NCBI GenBank assembly: GCA_031411995.1
Contig: JANOCD010000023.1
Span: forward strand, 124,001 to 188,000
Reading direction: 5' to 3'
DNA length: 64,000 nucleotides
Source of the DNA: Rudanella sp031411995
Lineage (GTDB): Bacteria; Bacteroidota; Bacteroidia; Cytophagales; Spirosomataceae
A program made the position numbers and the translations under genes. Shown here piece by piece: positions 8,251 to 16,377 of the stretch. The notes below the pieces were generated by a model. It saw only the letters and a list, made by a program, of their open reading frames with translations, made no database searches and had not been told where the DNA came from. How positions within the stretch are numbered: position 1 is the first letter of the stretch; every line of letters starts with the position of its first letter.

Positions 8251-9048
8251 TCAAAGTCCCTTCATCGCTAAAGCAGAACTGGCTATAGTCTGGTTCAAAA
8301 CGGGTTTGTATTCCATTACTTTATAGACCGTCGTACTTGGGTCATCGTATAGTTCATCTATCCGCAACACTAGAAACGTCGCTTTGTCAATATATAGGGT
8401 TGACTTGAATTTTGTGTATCCTGTCCCCTTAAATCTGTAGCAGTCGCGACCGGCTTCTTTACCATCGCTTATGCGTTGCCAGTCTTTCACGCCCCGAATA
8501 TCCCAACCTGCCCCAATAGGTTCGGCCAACAATAAACCCGGAATTTTCCGGGATGAAGTCTTTGAAACACCCGTTGCCGTTGCCAGTGCCTCCGTCAGGG
8601 ATTCACTAACAACACCTTTATCATTTGGCCGTATTGTCCACCAGGTTTTTGTGACCGCACCATTGGAGACGATGGTATAGCGGTCTTCGGGCATCATAAG
8701 CTTACCGACCCCTTTGTACTCCGTTTTGGTATCCACATAATTGAATCGAAACTGGCCCGTCCTTCTGATGTAAGCCGTTCCGAACCGAAGTACGGAGGTA
8801 TGGCCCGTATAGTGCGGGAAACAATCGGTGGCCTTTCGTACCCAACTTTTGATGATCCCCTCATCTGCTTTCTTCTCCGGTTTTTGGGTAACCCGGGTTG
8901 TCACAATCCCCGAATCCCGATACGTTTGGGCCGTGCGATAGGTCTGGTAAACCCGATCCAGAATTCGTTGGTCGGCAGGCGTTTGGGCAAAAGTTGCCGT
9001 ATTGATCAGTAAGCCGAGAAAAATGGTTGAAAAGAGACGATTTGGCAT
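8251..9048 (-). CDS. Secreted LolA-like / outer-membrane lipoprotein-sorting-like protein
   Basis: A 265 aa protein with a signal peptide (MPNRLFSTIFLGLLINTATFAQ) and then a predicted half-barrel: repeated strands such as FRFNYVDTKTEYKG, DCYRFKGTGYTKFKSTLYIDKATFLVLRIDELYDD and TTVYKVMEYKPVLNQ. The layout (early YQTYRTAQTYRDSG, late YIDKATFLVLRI) resembles LolA/LolB-fold and DUF2092-type periplasmic proteins, but this is judged by eye only. No lipobox is present. It is divergent from the DUF1361 gene at 9174 with 125 bp between them. Confidence 0.5.
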   Translation of the reverse strand: MPNRLFSTIFLGLLINTATFAQTPADQRILDRVYQTYRTAQTYRDSGIVTTRVTQKPEKKADEGIIKSWVRKATDCFPHYTGHTSVLRFGTAYIRRTGQFRFNYVDTKTEYKGVGKLMMPEDRYTIVSNGAVTKTWWTIRPNDKGVVSESLTEALATATGVSKTSSRKIPGLLLAEPIGAGWDIRGVKDWQRISDGKEAGRDCYRFKGTGYTKFKSTLYIDKATFLVLRIDELYDDPSTTVYKVMEYKPVLNQTIASSALAMKGL

Positions 9049-9147
9049 GGCACTATGTCGTTGATAATCAGTGTAAGGTAAATACTCGTGAGAAATCAGG
9101 CAAACTTTTTTGGGTTATTCCTTGTGTTATATGCGTTCGCTTTATTT

Positions 9148-9169
9148 ACTTTGCAAAACAAAGTACTTT
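9148..9169 (+). promoter_or_regulatory. Palindromic operator 1 of the XrtN region
   Basis: ACTTTG (9148-9153), five bases CAAAA, CAAAGT (9159-9164), then ACTTT. The element ends 4 bp before the DUF1361 ATG and its left arm coincides with a near -7 box (TTACTTTG). A second copy with the same arms, spacing and ACTTT extension is found at 11430-11451, again abutting a start codon. It is probably bound by the winged-helix protein encoded at 11035. Confidence 0.7.
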
Positions 9170-9173
9170 ATTT

Positions 9174-9908
9174 ATGCGACTTCCTTTTCTATCTCCCCCC
9201 GCACAAGCCAAAACGTCGTCAATTCGGCTTTCCGACCGTCCCCTTCAGGTTGAGGAAACATCCGGTCGGGGCAACAAGGCATTGGCAACGCTCACTGCCG
9301 TTGGTATCGTTATGGCAACAGGCCGGGGTCTTCTCACGGCGAACTGGTGGTTTTTTGTGATGCTCTCCTGGAACGTCTTTCTGGCGTGGTTTCCTCTCGG
9401 TGTTCAACTCGTGATCCGCGATTTGATTCAGAACCGGGTCGTTGGTCGGGTTGGCGTGTGGCTTGGCTTAGGGTTGTGGCTGCTGTTTATGCCTAACGCG
9501 CCCTACATCATCACCGACCTGTTTCATATTCAAAGCCTGCAAGCCCCACTGCTCTGGTTCGATACCATGATGATTTTCCTGTTTGCCATGACAGGTTTGC
9601 TGGCGGGACTGTATTCCAGCTACTTAGCCCACAACCTGTTCGATCAGTTGGTGGGTCGCTGGAACGCCTGGGGACTAATAGCCGCGTGTCAGATTCTGGC
9701 TGGTTTCGGCATTTATCTGGGTCGGTGGGGACGGTGGAATAGCTGGAATCTGATGAGCAAGCCCTGGATGCTGGGGCAGGCCGTCTGGCAATCGGCCCAC
9801 GATCATTTGGCCATTAAACTCACGGGGGTTTATGGCCTGGTGTTGTTGGGTGTGTATGTGGCATTCTGGTTGTTTATTCGTGACGAAAAGAAAGTTTATG
9901 GTTCATAG
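9174..9908 (+). CDS. DUF1361 membrane protein
   Basis: A 244 aa integral membrane protein of the DUF1361 family (function unknown). Seen: a ~45-residue cytoplasmic leader, then about six or seven membrane helices with the family motifs WNVFLAWFPLG (~77-87) and LLFMPNAPYIITDLFHI (~110-126). Its C-terminus is VAFWLFIRDEKK. The ATG at 9174 lies directly after operator 1; longer in-frame readings starting at 9027 would run through the divergent promoter and are not credible. It heads a group with diacylglycerol kinase, a membrane protein and the regulator. Confidence 0.82.
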   Translation: MRLPFLSPPAQAKTSSIRLSDRPLQVEETSGRGNKALATLTAVGIVMATGRGLLTANWWFFVMLSWNVFLAWFPLGVQLVIRDLIQNRVVGRVGVWLGLGLWLLFMPNAPYIITDLFHIQSLQAPLLWFDTMMIFLFAMTGLLAGLYSSYLAHNLFDQLVGRWNAWGLIAACQILAGFGIYLGRWGRWNSWNLMSKPWMLGQAVWQSAHDHLAIKLTGVYGLVLLGVYVAFWLFIRDEKKVYGS

Positions 9909-9993
9909 TTTATGCGGGTTCCCACCAGAATTTATGGTTTATGAGTATCCCAAAGCATGATGCGTCAGCTAACCAGAATCCATAAACCAATAG
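9896..9993. repeat. Short TTTATG/CATAAAC repeats between genes
   Basis: The 87-bp gap between DUF1361 and dgkA contains several near-copies of GTTTATG (for example GGTTCATAGTTTATG, TTTATGGTTTATG) and an inverted copy CATAAACC before dgkA. It looks like simple intergenic repeat sequence able to form weak hairpins. No function is assigned. Confidence 0.45.
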
Positions 9994-9995
9994 AT

Positions 9996-10376
9996 ATGAT
10001 CGACATAAAAAAAACCATCCGCAGTTTTCGGTTTGCCGGGCGGGGTATTATTGACCTGTTTCACTATGAGAACAACGCCAGAGTGCATCTGCTGGCGGCT
10101 GTCTGTACGGTGGTAGTCGGTTTCTGGCTCCGGTTCTCGATCACAGAATGGGCCATTATCCTGACGCAAATCGGGTTGGTTTGGGCGGCAGAGGCCGTGA
10201 ACACTGCCATTGAAAAACTATGCGATGTGGTTTCTCCGGGCCACAACCCAACCATTGGCAAAGTGAAAGACATGGCCGCCGGAGCGGTGCTGATTCTGAC
10301 CATTATTGCCGTAATAGTGGGAACATTGATTGTTGGTAATAAACTCCTTTCGTCCTTTTCCTCCCTAACAGAATGA
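9996..10376 (+). CDS. dgkA: Diacylglycerol kinase family protein
   Basis: A 126 aa three-helix membrane kinase of the DgkA/undecaprenol kinase family, which phosphorylates diacylglycerol or undecaprenol in the inner membrane. Seen: SFRFAGRGIIDLFHYENNARVH at the N-terminus and the signature EAVNTAIEKLCDVVSPGHNP followed by KVKDMAAGAVLI (~64-95), with the conserved E, N, D residues of the active site. The ATG at 9996 gives the usual family length; an upstream in-frame ATG at 9957 lies in the repeat region. It overlaps the next gene by 4 bp. Confidence 0.92.
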   Translation: MIDIKKTIRSFRFAGRGIIDLFHYENNARVHLLAAVCTVVVGFWLRFSITEWAIILTQIGLVWAAEAVNTAIEKLCDVVSPGHNPTIGKVKDMAAGAVLILTIIAVIVGTLIVGNKLLSSFSSLTE

Positions 10377-11038
10377 ACGAACACCTCCAAACCCTGACCG
10401 AGATTCGAAGCCTGATGGAGCGGTCGTCCAAGTTCCTCTCATTGAGTGGCTTATCGGGTATTTCGGCGGGCGTAGTGGCCATGATCGGGTCGGCAGTTGT
10501 CTATATGCGGCTCCGAACCGACTGGCTTGCCGTGCTGAGTTATGACCGATTAGGTAAATATGGTATTGGCGGCTACCGCGAAGCCAACCAGTTTTTGTGG
10601 CAAACAGCCGTTATCGTACTGATAACGGCCCTCGCCTTTGGCACGTTTTTCACCGTTCGGAAGGCGCGGCAACAGGGGCAGCGCGTCTGGAATCAGGCAT
10701 CGCGCCGGCTGTTATGGGCAATGGCCGTGCCGCTCGTAACGGGGGGCATCTTCTGCCTGGCTCTGCTGCATTATCGGGTGCTGTTCCTTGAAGTCCCGGC
10801 CACGCTTATTTTCTACGGACTGGCCCTGCTCAATGGCAGTAAATACACGGTAAGGGATGTAGAATACCTCGCCTATTCCGAAATTGCGCTCGGTTTGCTG
10901 GCCCTGTTCCTGACGGGCTACAACCTGCTGTTCTGGACCATTGGGTTTGGGGTGTTGCACATCCTCTACGGAACAGCGATGTACTGGAAATATGACCGAA
11001 ACACCGCCCCCAAAACAGGCGTTAACCCCACCTCATGA
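10373..11038 (+). CDS. Membrane protein paired with a winged-helix regulator
   Basis: A 221 aa protein that starts with a soluble segment (MNEHLQTLTEIRSLMERSSKFLSL) and then has about six membrane helices. I recognise no enzyme motif. It overlaps both neighbours by 4 bp (ATGA junctions), so translation is coupled to dgkA upstream and to the regulator downstream. Membrane protein plus small winged-helix regulator pairs of this type are frequent in Bacteroidota; the membrane protein may sense a signal for the regulator or be controlled by it. This is inference from position only. Confidence 0.6.
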   Translation: MNEHLQTLTEIRSLMERSSKFLSLSGLSGISAGVVAMIGSAVVYMRLRTDWLAVLSYDRLGKYGIGGYREANQFLWQTAVIVLITALAFGTFFTVRKARQQGQRVWNQASRRLLWAMAVPLVTGGIFCLALLHYRVLFLEVPATLIFYGLALLNGSKYTVRDVEYLAYSEIALGLLALFLTGYNLLFWTIGFGVLHILYGTAMYWKYDRNTAPKTGVNPTS

Positions 11039-11331
11039 AAGACCTGCTGGCCCACTTCAACAAGGCGTTCGAAAGCAAAGCGCGGCTGAGTATCATGTCG
11101 GTGCTGGTGGTGAATGAGTCCATGAATTTCAACGGACTCAAAGACCTGCTGGCCCTCACCGACGGGAACCTCTCCACGCACCTCCGCGCCCTCGAAGATG
11201 CTGGTTATGTGCTGGTACAGAAGCAGTTCATCGGGCGCAAACCCAACACCACCTACCAGGCCACCGACGCAGGCCGGGTTGCCTTCACCGACCACTTGAA
11301 CGCGCTGGAGGAATTTATTAAGACGTTGTAA
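11035..11331 (+). CDS. Winged-helix transcriptional regulator (HTH_34 type)
   Basis: A 98 aa stand-alone winged-helix DNA-binding protein. Seen: SKARLSIMSVLVVNESMNFNG (helix 1-2), LKDLLALTDGNLSTHLRALEDAGYV (helix-turn-helix, ~39-63) and the wing QKQFIGRKPNTTYQATDAGRVAF (~66-88), the pattern of the MarR/PadR-related HTH_34 family. No effector domain is present. It lies last in the first XrtN-region operon, 122 bp before the VIT protein. The two identical-type palindromes at 9148 and 11430 flank this operon, so autoregulation and control of the XrtN genes are likely. Confidence 0.85.
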   Translation: MKDLLAHFNKAFESKARLSIMSVLVVNESMNFNGLKDLLALTDGNLSTHLRALEDAGYVLVQKQFIGRKPNTTYQATDAGRVAFTDHLNALEEFIKTL

Positions 11332-11429
11332 TGTGCTGGCGGGTTCCCAAACCTGCCAGCACCGGGGTCCCCACACCCCATCCATTGCTAATCACTCACA
11401 TGATTCCCTCCCCTTTTTTTTACCCTTTC

Positions 11430-11451
11430 ACTTTGAAAAACAAAGTACTTT
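11430..11451 (+). promoter_or_regulatory. Palindromic operator 2 of the XrtN region
   Basis: ACTTTG (11430-11435), five A, CAAAGT (11441-11446), then ACTTT overlapping the two bases before the ATG at 11453. Only the spacer differs from operator 1. Placed immediately upstream of the start codon, a bound protein would block transcription initiation or very early elongation. Confidence 0.7.
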
Positions 11452-11452
11452 T

Positions 11453-14119
11453 ATGAATCCCAACCCTGAATTCATCGACCGGCCCGATGAGGCCCCCGCG
11501 CCCGCACAAAGCCAGCCATCGTCCATTCTGCCACCCCTTGTCTGGCACGAAACACCCGATGCTCTGGAGCGGAAACCCTGGCTCATGCCCTTCCGCGATT
11601 CCATCCTGACCACGGGCCTGATGCTGCTGGCGATCTCGGCGGGCCTGTTTGGCCTCTATGCATTTGTGTTGCGAACACAACCTGCCGCGCCCGACATGAT
11701 GCTGTTTTTCCTGCACTATGCCATTGCCATTGGCTATGCTATTCTGGTCAAAGCCAATGGGATATGGGAATTCAGAGAGGCCTCATCGGTTAGCAAACGG
11801 GCTGCTCGTTGGGTTAGCTTGCTCCTGTTTCTGATCAGCGCGTTTGCCCTGAACCGCGATGTAGCCGTGTTTCAACAATCCACCGATTGGCTGTGCGGGG
11901 CGTTGGTGGCAGCGGGTGCCGCCATGACTGCCTATGCCTGGACACCCTATCTCGGCGTTCGGGTTCAACAGGGAATTTACGTTGTGCTGGCCGGGTCAGT
12001 GTGGTTGTTTGCCTATGCGTCGGTGTTTGTGGCCGAGTTGTATTTGGTGAGTTTCCCAGCCCTGATTTTACTGGGCCTATCGGTGCATACGTTTATTCCC
12101 TTACTCATTACTACCACCCTCGGTCGGCGGTTGTGGGCCGATTACCGCGCAAACGAACATTTACGGCCCGCCATTTGGGTTGGTTTTTCGCTGCCCGTCA
12201 TCGTGACCAGCCTGTTTTTTGTAGCCTGGAGTCAGAACCTCGAACGCATCGAAACCGTGCGCAACGAGGCCGTGTTGCGCCGAACCGAAGACCTCCCCGA
12301 TTGGGTGCTGATGGCCCAGCAAATTGAATCGAAAAACCCTGTGACCCACTGGATCATGAACCGGATGCTGGGCGTGGGGTTGCATTACGATGAAGGGCCG
12401 TTTTCGGGTAATTGGGGTGGTGGACTGAGTGGCCTGACCGCTATGGACGACGTGAAAGAACACGACCCGCTGGTGGTGATGGCTAACCGGCTGTTTCCTC
12501 CCTCAACCTTGTCGGACCCGGACAAAATAAGCCTGCTAAAAACTGTAAACAGCGACCGGCATCTGACCGAAGAAAAATTCTGGTCGGGACGGCACCTGAG
12601 CACGCAGGGGGTGGTGACACAGGCGCGAATCTGGCCCCAATTCCGACTGGCTTACACCGAAAAAACGATTCGGGTGCGCAATGCAGCCGAAATGCAAACG
12701 GGCGAAGCTCTCTACACATTTTACCTGCCCACGGGTTCAGTGGTAACGAGTATGTCGTTGTGGATCAACGGAAAAGAAGAGAAAGCAAGGCTCACCACCG
12801 TGGCCAAAGCAGACTCAGCTTACCGGCAGGTGGTGAACGTAGAATCGAGGCTATCCGAGCGCGACCCCGCCGTGGTCTATTGGCAAGAGGGCGGGCGTGT
12901 CACGGTGCGGGTGTTCCCGTGTCCGGCCGGTCAGGAGCGACAGGTGAAACTCGGCGTAACCTCGCCCCTCCGTTTAGAGGGCAACGAACTGGTGTATGAA
13001 AATCCCTGGTTCGACGGGCCAACGGCGAGTGGGGCGCGGGAAACCGGGCAAATTGACTTCGATCAGCAGCCGGTGGGGTTGTCAGCTCCGTTTGCGTTCG
13101 AGAAAGGAGCGGGTGGGCAACTGGCCTACCGGGGCGATTACAAACCCGAGTGGTCCCTCCGAGTGAAGGCTCCGGCTTTGTCGGCAGAGCCGTTTGTGCT
13201 GGATGGAATGGCCTACCAACTGACTCCGTACCAACCCAAAACAGCCCCGTTTAGTCCAGAAACGGTATATTTAGACATCAACGCGGCCTGGTCGCTGGCC
13301 GAGTTCGAGACGGTTTGGCGAGCCGTGAAACACAAACCTGTTTTTGTGTATGACGATGGTTTGGCCCAACTCACCGACGCGAACCGGGCGGGTTTTTTTG
13401 AGCGATTAAGCCAACAGCAGTTCTCGCTGTTCCCCATTTACCGCATCGAAAACCCGGATCAGTCGTTGCTGATCACCCAATCGACCGACCAATCGCTGTT
13501 TCTCAACGATCTCAAAGGCACCCGTTTCGCCGAACGCCTGACCCAAAGTGCGGCCAAAAATGCACCCCTTCGCGCCGTTAACATCAGCCCTGAAACGGCG
13601 GGCTACCTCAAAACGCTGGCCGAACTCCGCGCCCTCAATCTCGCCCCGGCTTCAGCACAAGAAATTGAAGCGGGTTTGGGTCTGAAAACCTTCCCCATAC
13701 TTAATAATCAGCCTAATACGGTTGCCATTCCGGGATCGGGGGTTGTTTGTAGTACAACGCCATACCCGGAACGTAATGCCACGAAAGCCCCCGATCACCT
13801 GGCGCGGCTCTACGGCTACAATCATTTGGTGGCAGGCATTGGTCGGCAGTATTTCGATGCTTCGTACCGGAAAAACGACGCACTGCTGGCCGAGGCTCAA
13901 CATGCCCACGTCCTCTCGCCCCTGTCGAGCCTGATTGTATTGGAAAGTGAATTCGACTACGACCGTTTCGGCATCAAAAAAGACACCAAGGGCCTCGAAA
14001 ACGCCACACTCAACGAGGAGGGAGCCGTTCCCGAACCTCACGAATGGGCTATGATTGTGTTGTTGGGATTGGTGGTTTTATGGCTTCGCCGACATAAATG
14101 GACTCAACCCTTCTCCTGA
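11453..14119 (+). CDS. XrtN-system VIT-domain protein with PEP-CTERM-like tail
   Basis: An 888 aa membrane protein, the likely dedicated substrate of the exosortase encoded next. Seen in order: a Pro-rich cytoplasmic leader, seven or eight membrane helices (~47-255), a VIT domain (~395-512, with LYTFYLPTGSVVTSMSLWI, then KADSAYRQV and GGRVTVRVFPCPAGQERQVKLG), a long extracytoplasmic region, and a C-terminal sorting tail: PEP motif in AVPEPHEWA (~857-865), a hydrophobic helix, and the basic end RRHKW. This matches the architecture I know as the XrtN-system VIT protein. The ATG at 11453 is fixed by operator 2; the upstream in-frame reading crosses the promoter. It overlaps the exosortase gene by 22 bp. 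Confidence 0.82.
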   Translation: MNPNPEFIDRPDEAPAPAQSQPSSILPPLVWHETPDALERKPWLMPFRDSILTTGLMLLAISAGLFGLYAFVLRTQPAAPDMMLFFLHYAIAIGYAILVKANGIWEFREASSVSKRAARWVSLLLFLISAFALNRDVAVFQQSTDWLCGALVAAGAAMTAYAWTPYLGVRVQQGIYVVLAGSVWLFAYASVFVAELYLVSFPALILLGLSVHTFIPLLITTTLGRRLWADYRANEHLRPAIWVGFSLPVIVTSLFFVAWSQNLERIETVRNEAVLRRTEDLPDWVLMAQQIESKNPVTHWIMNRMLGVGLHYDEGPFSGNWGGGLSGLTAMDDVKEHDPLVVMANRLFPPSTLSDPDKISLLKTVNSDRHLTEEKFWSGRHLSTQGVVTQARIWPQFRLAYTEKTIRVRNAAEMQTGEALYTFYLPTGSVVTSMSLWINGKEEKARLTTVAKADSAYRQVVNVESRLSERDPAVVYWQEGGRVTVRVFPCPAGQERQVKLGVTSPLRLEGNELVYENPWFDGPTASGARETGQIDFDQQPVGLSAPFAFEKGAGGQLAYRGDYKPEWSLRVKAPALSAEPFVLDGMAYQLTPYQPKTAPFSPETVYLDINAAWSLAEFETVWRAVKHKPVFVYDDGLAQLTDANRAGFFERLSQQQFSLFPIYRIENPDQSLLITQSTDQSLFLNDLKGTRFAERLTQSAAKNAPLRAVNISPETAGYLKTLAELRALNLAPASAQEIEAGLGLKTFPILNNQPNTVAIPGSGVVCSTTPYPERNATKAPDHLARLYGYNHLVAGIGRQYFDASYRKNDALLAEAQHAHVLSPLSSLIVLESEFDYDRFGIKKDTKGLENATLNEEGAVPEPHEWAMIVLLGLVVLWLRRHKWTQPFS

Positions 14120-15186
14120 CCCTTGCTCTGCTGCTGTTTGCGGGCGTTCGCAGCCACTGGACAGGCCGGTTGCTGGTACTGCTGTTGCTGTCGCCAGTGT
14201 TGCGGTACGGGCTGGCTATTTTCGGGTTCACTATCCGGCTTTGCCTGAGCGATTGGGCCGGTAGTCTGCTGCGATTAGGGGGGCTTGATGTGCAAACCGA
14301 GGGTAACGTGCTGGTGCGGCAGGTGCCGGGTGTTGGCCCCGTCGAGATGGCGGTTGACCCGGCTTGCATGGGCCTGCACCTGACGGGTTTGTCGGTGTTG
14401 GTGGCGGTTTTCTGGCTGATGTGGCACGAGCCTCAAGCCCGTTGCCGGGTGCCGGTTAGCTGGGTGCTGGCCTATGGAACTGTGGCGTTCGGGCTAACGA
14501 TTCTATGTAATCTGGTCAGGATTGTACTGTTAGTGGCCTTCGGGTTGGGGCCGGATTCGCCCTTGCACGAGAGCGTGGGGCTGGTGTGCGTGGTGGTTTA
14601 TGCGTGGTTCCCCGCGTGGTGGCTGGCCCGGCTCACCGTGAACCGGGTTGGGCGGGCACTGCCCGAAGAGCAAGCTGTCTGGGCGGGTTGGGGCGTTGGC
14701 TGGGGTCTGGCAACACTGGGGCTGGGAGCCATGCTAATGGCGTTCACAGCCCGACCCAACACCCAACAACCCACTCGATCAGAAATGGTTAACGCATTCA
14801 CCAAACAGGATTATGTCGTTCGAAAGATCACCAAAGACGGGTTTTACCAACTCACCAAACCGGGCCTGTTGCTCTATGTTAAACCCTTGCCCGACTGGTG
14901 GAGTGCCGAACACAGCCCGGCGGTTTGCTGGCGCGGGGGTGGCTACGAACTTCGGCGGGTTCGGGAGCAGCGGGTAAACGGAAAAGTAATTTATACGGCT
15001 GATCTGCACCATAAAAACCGACCCACCCTCCACACGGCCTGGTGGTTCGCCAACGGCTCATATCAGACCATTGGGCAGATTGATTTTCGGTGGCTGATGG
15101 TGCGCGGAGAGCCGGGTTTCGCACTCGTAAATATCACCGCAGAAAAGCCCCTGACAACACATCAATTGGAAGTACTGCTTCGTTGA
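14098..15186 (+). CDS. xrtN: Exosortase N with EpsI-like C-terminal extension
   Basis: A 362 aa multi-pass exosortase, a membrane transpeptidase-like enzyme thought to cleave PEP-CTERM tails. The family's catalytic triad is visible: C90 in DPACMGLH, R141 in LCNLVRIVLL, and H157 in SPLHESVGL. About seven or eight membrane helices fill residues 1-220. The remaining ~140 residues are soluble and contain HSPAVCWRGGGYEL (H272, C277), similar to the HSPxxC segment of EpsI/DUF3485 proteins that accompany other exosortases. The start overlaps the VIT protein gene, so the two are translationally coupled. Subfamily N is assigned from the VIT partner; exosortase K is the main alternative. Confidence 0.8.
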   Translation: MDSTLLLTLALLLFAGVRSHWTGRLLVLLLLSPVLRYGLAIFGFTIRLCLSDWAGSLLRLGGLDVQTEGNVLVRQVPGVGPVEMAVDPACMGLHLTGLSVLVAVFWLMWHEPQARCRVPVSWVLAYGTVAFGLTILCNLVRIVLLVAFGLGPDSPLHESVGLVCVVVYAWFPAWWLARLTVNRVGRALPEEQAVWAGWGVGWGLATLGLGAMLMAFTARPNTQQPTRSEMVNAFTKQDYVVRKITKDGFYQLTKPGLLLYVKPLPDWWSAEHSPAVCWRGGGYELRRVREQRVNGKVIYTADLHHKNRPTLHTAWWFANGSYQTIGQIDFRWLMVRGEPGFALVNITAEKPLTTHQLEVLLR

Positions 15187-15211
15187 ATGGGAGTATGTAA
15201 ACCAATGAACG

Positions 15212-16021
15212 ATGTGGTCAAACACTACAAAATGGCTGTTGGGATTAATAATCGTGTGTAGTACGGGCGTAGGAGCGCAACCCATTCCCGTTCCGCTCGG
15301 TCCGGTGGCAAACGACACCCAAACCCGCCCGCCCGTGCGCCGAATCTGGATGCGCGACATCACCACCTATTACCGGATTGGCTGGCAAAATTTATCCCTC
15401 GATCCGCTCAACAGCGCGTTGGCCCTCAGTGGCTACTCACCACTGTCGGGGCGATTTCGGACCATTGGGATTGGCACACAGATGAAAATTTCGCAACAGC
15501 CGATCTTTCTGCATACCGAAATAAACCTCGGATTGGGCACTGGCGCATCGACAAATGGTCTCAATATCGCCAAGATGTCGGTCTCCACATTTCGGTTGGG
15601 TATGGGCTATCGGGTCTTTCAAAAAGGGGGGTTCCAGGTTATTCCACACCTCGGCGTGATGTCGATGCCCATTAAACTGCGCATTTCCAGTGGACAGCCT
15701 GCAACCCCTACCCTATCGTCGGCCCTGGGCAATCCGGGGGCCTCGCAGATCACCCAACTCAACACCTCCGCCGGTGCCATCGACCTTGGCCTGACGGCTA
15801 ATTACCGCTTTAGTGTTCTGCGGAGTTACGACGACTGCACCAACTTCGAACGGTCGTTGGTGCTGGCTTTCGATGGGGGGTATCGCATTGGCTCACGACC
15901 CGAATTTCTCACGGAAACCAACCCTGTTCAGCGCGTCGGGTTTGCTTCATCGGGTTGGTACATGGGTATCCGAATCGGGGCAGCTTTGCGCTCGGACCGG
16001 GGTAAAACAGGTCAACTATGA
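15212..16021 (+). CDS. Secreted protein, probable outer-membrane barrel, XrtN operon
   Basis: A 269 aa protein with a signal peptide ending near VGAQP, a Pro-rich linker (PIPVPLGPVANDTQTRPPVRR) and then strands typical of an outer-membrane barrel (GIGTQMKISQQPIFLHTEINLGLGTG, FRLGMGYRVFQKGGFQVIPHLGVMSM, GWYMGIRIGAAL). A Cys-containing loop DDCTNFERS is present. I recognise no named family. It follows the exosortase by 25 bp and overlaps darcynin by 4 bp, so it belongs to the same transcription unit and could be the outer-membrane component of this system. Confidence 0.65.
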   Translation: MWSNTTKWLLGLIIVCSTGVGAQPIPVPLGPVANDTQTRPPVRRIWMRDITTYYRIGWQNLSLDPLNSALALSGYSPLSGRFRTIGIGTQMKISQQPIFLHTEINLGLGTGASTNGLNIAKMSVSTFRLGMGYRVFQKGGFQVIPHLGVMSMPIKLRISSGQPATPTLSSALGNPGASQITQLNTSAGAIDLGLTANYRFSVLRSYDDCTNFERSLVLAFDGGYRIGSRPEFLTETNPVQRVGFASSGWYMGIRIGAALRSDRGKTGQL

Positions 16022-16347
16022 AATACACTGTTTTTGTGCTCTATCAGGCACTCCCCGCCTGGCTGGCCCTCTCGCGACCCCAACGCGAAGCTTTTTTCGA
16101 CCGTAAGGCAACTCCCATTTTTGCGAAGTACGAAAAAGACGTACAGGTGCGCCTGTTCGATGCCGAGGCTTTTCATGCCCAGGTTTCCGATGTCATGGTA
16201 ATCTCGTGCAACGACCTTAACGCCTACTACTTTTTCATGGAGGCCCTCCGCGATACGGAGTTGTTCAGCAAGCCCTACATTGAACTGAAGGACGTAATTA
16301 TCTCGCGCGAAAACGGCTTTCGGGACTACGAAGCGAGTCTGAAATAA
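16018..16347 (+). CDS. Darcynin-family protein
   Basis: A 109 aa cytoplasmic protein matching darcynin: MKYTVFVLYQALPAWLALSRPQR, then FFDRKATPIFAKYEKDVQVRLFDAEAF and the central ELKDVIISRENGFRDYE. Darcynins are small alpha/beta proteins without an established function. The ATG overlaps the stop of the preceding barrel gene (ATGA), so it is the last gene of the XrtN operon. Confidence 0.75.
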   Translation: MKYTVFVLYQALPAWLALSRPQREAFFDRKATPIFAKYEKDVQVRLFDAEAFHAQVSDVMVISCNDLNAYYFFMEALRDTELFSKPYIELKDVIISRENGFRDYEASLK

Positions 16348-16355
16348 GTTTGTAT

Positions 16356-16377
16356 AATAACTGTGTCGAGTTATTTT
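16356..16377. terminator. Weak bidirectional terminator
   Basis: AATAACT and AGTTATT form a 7-bp stem around GTGTCG, followed by T-rich sequence, between the convergent darcynin and metallopeptidase genes. The stem is AT-rich and overlaps the metallopeptidase stop codon, so the call is tentative. Confidence 0.35.

Noticed and set aside
14098..15186. Exosortase K with an MSEP-CTERM partner.
   Set aside because: The partner's tail reads VPEP and not MSEP, and its VIT architecture fits the XrtN pair better; kept as an alternative only.
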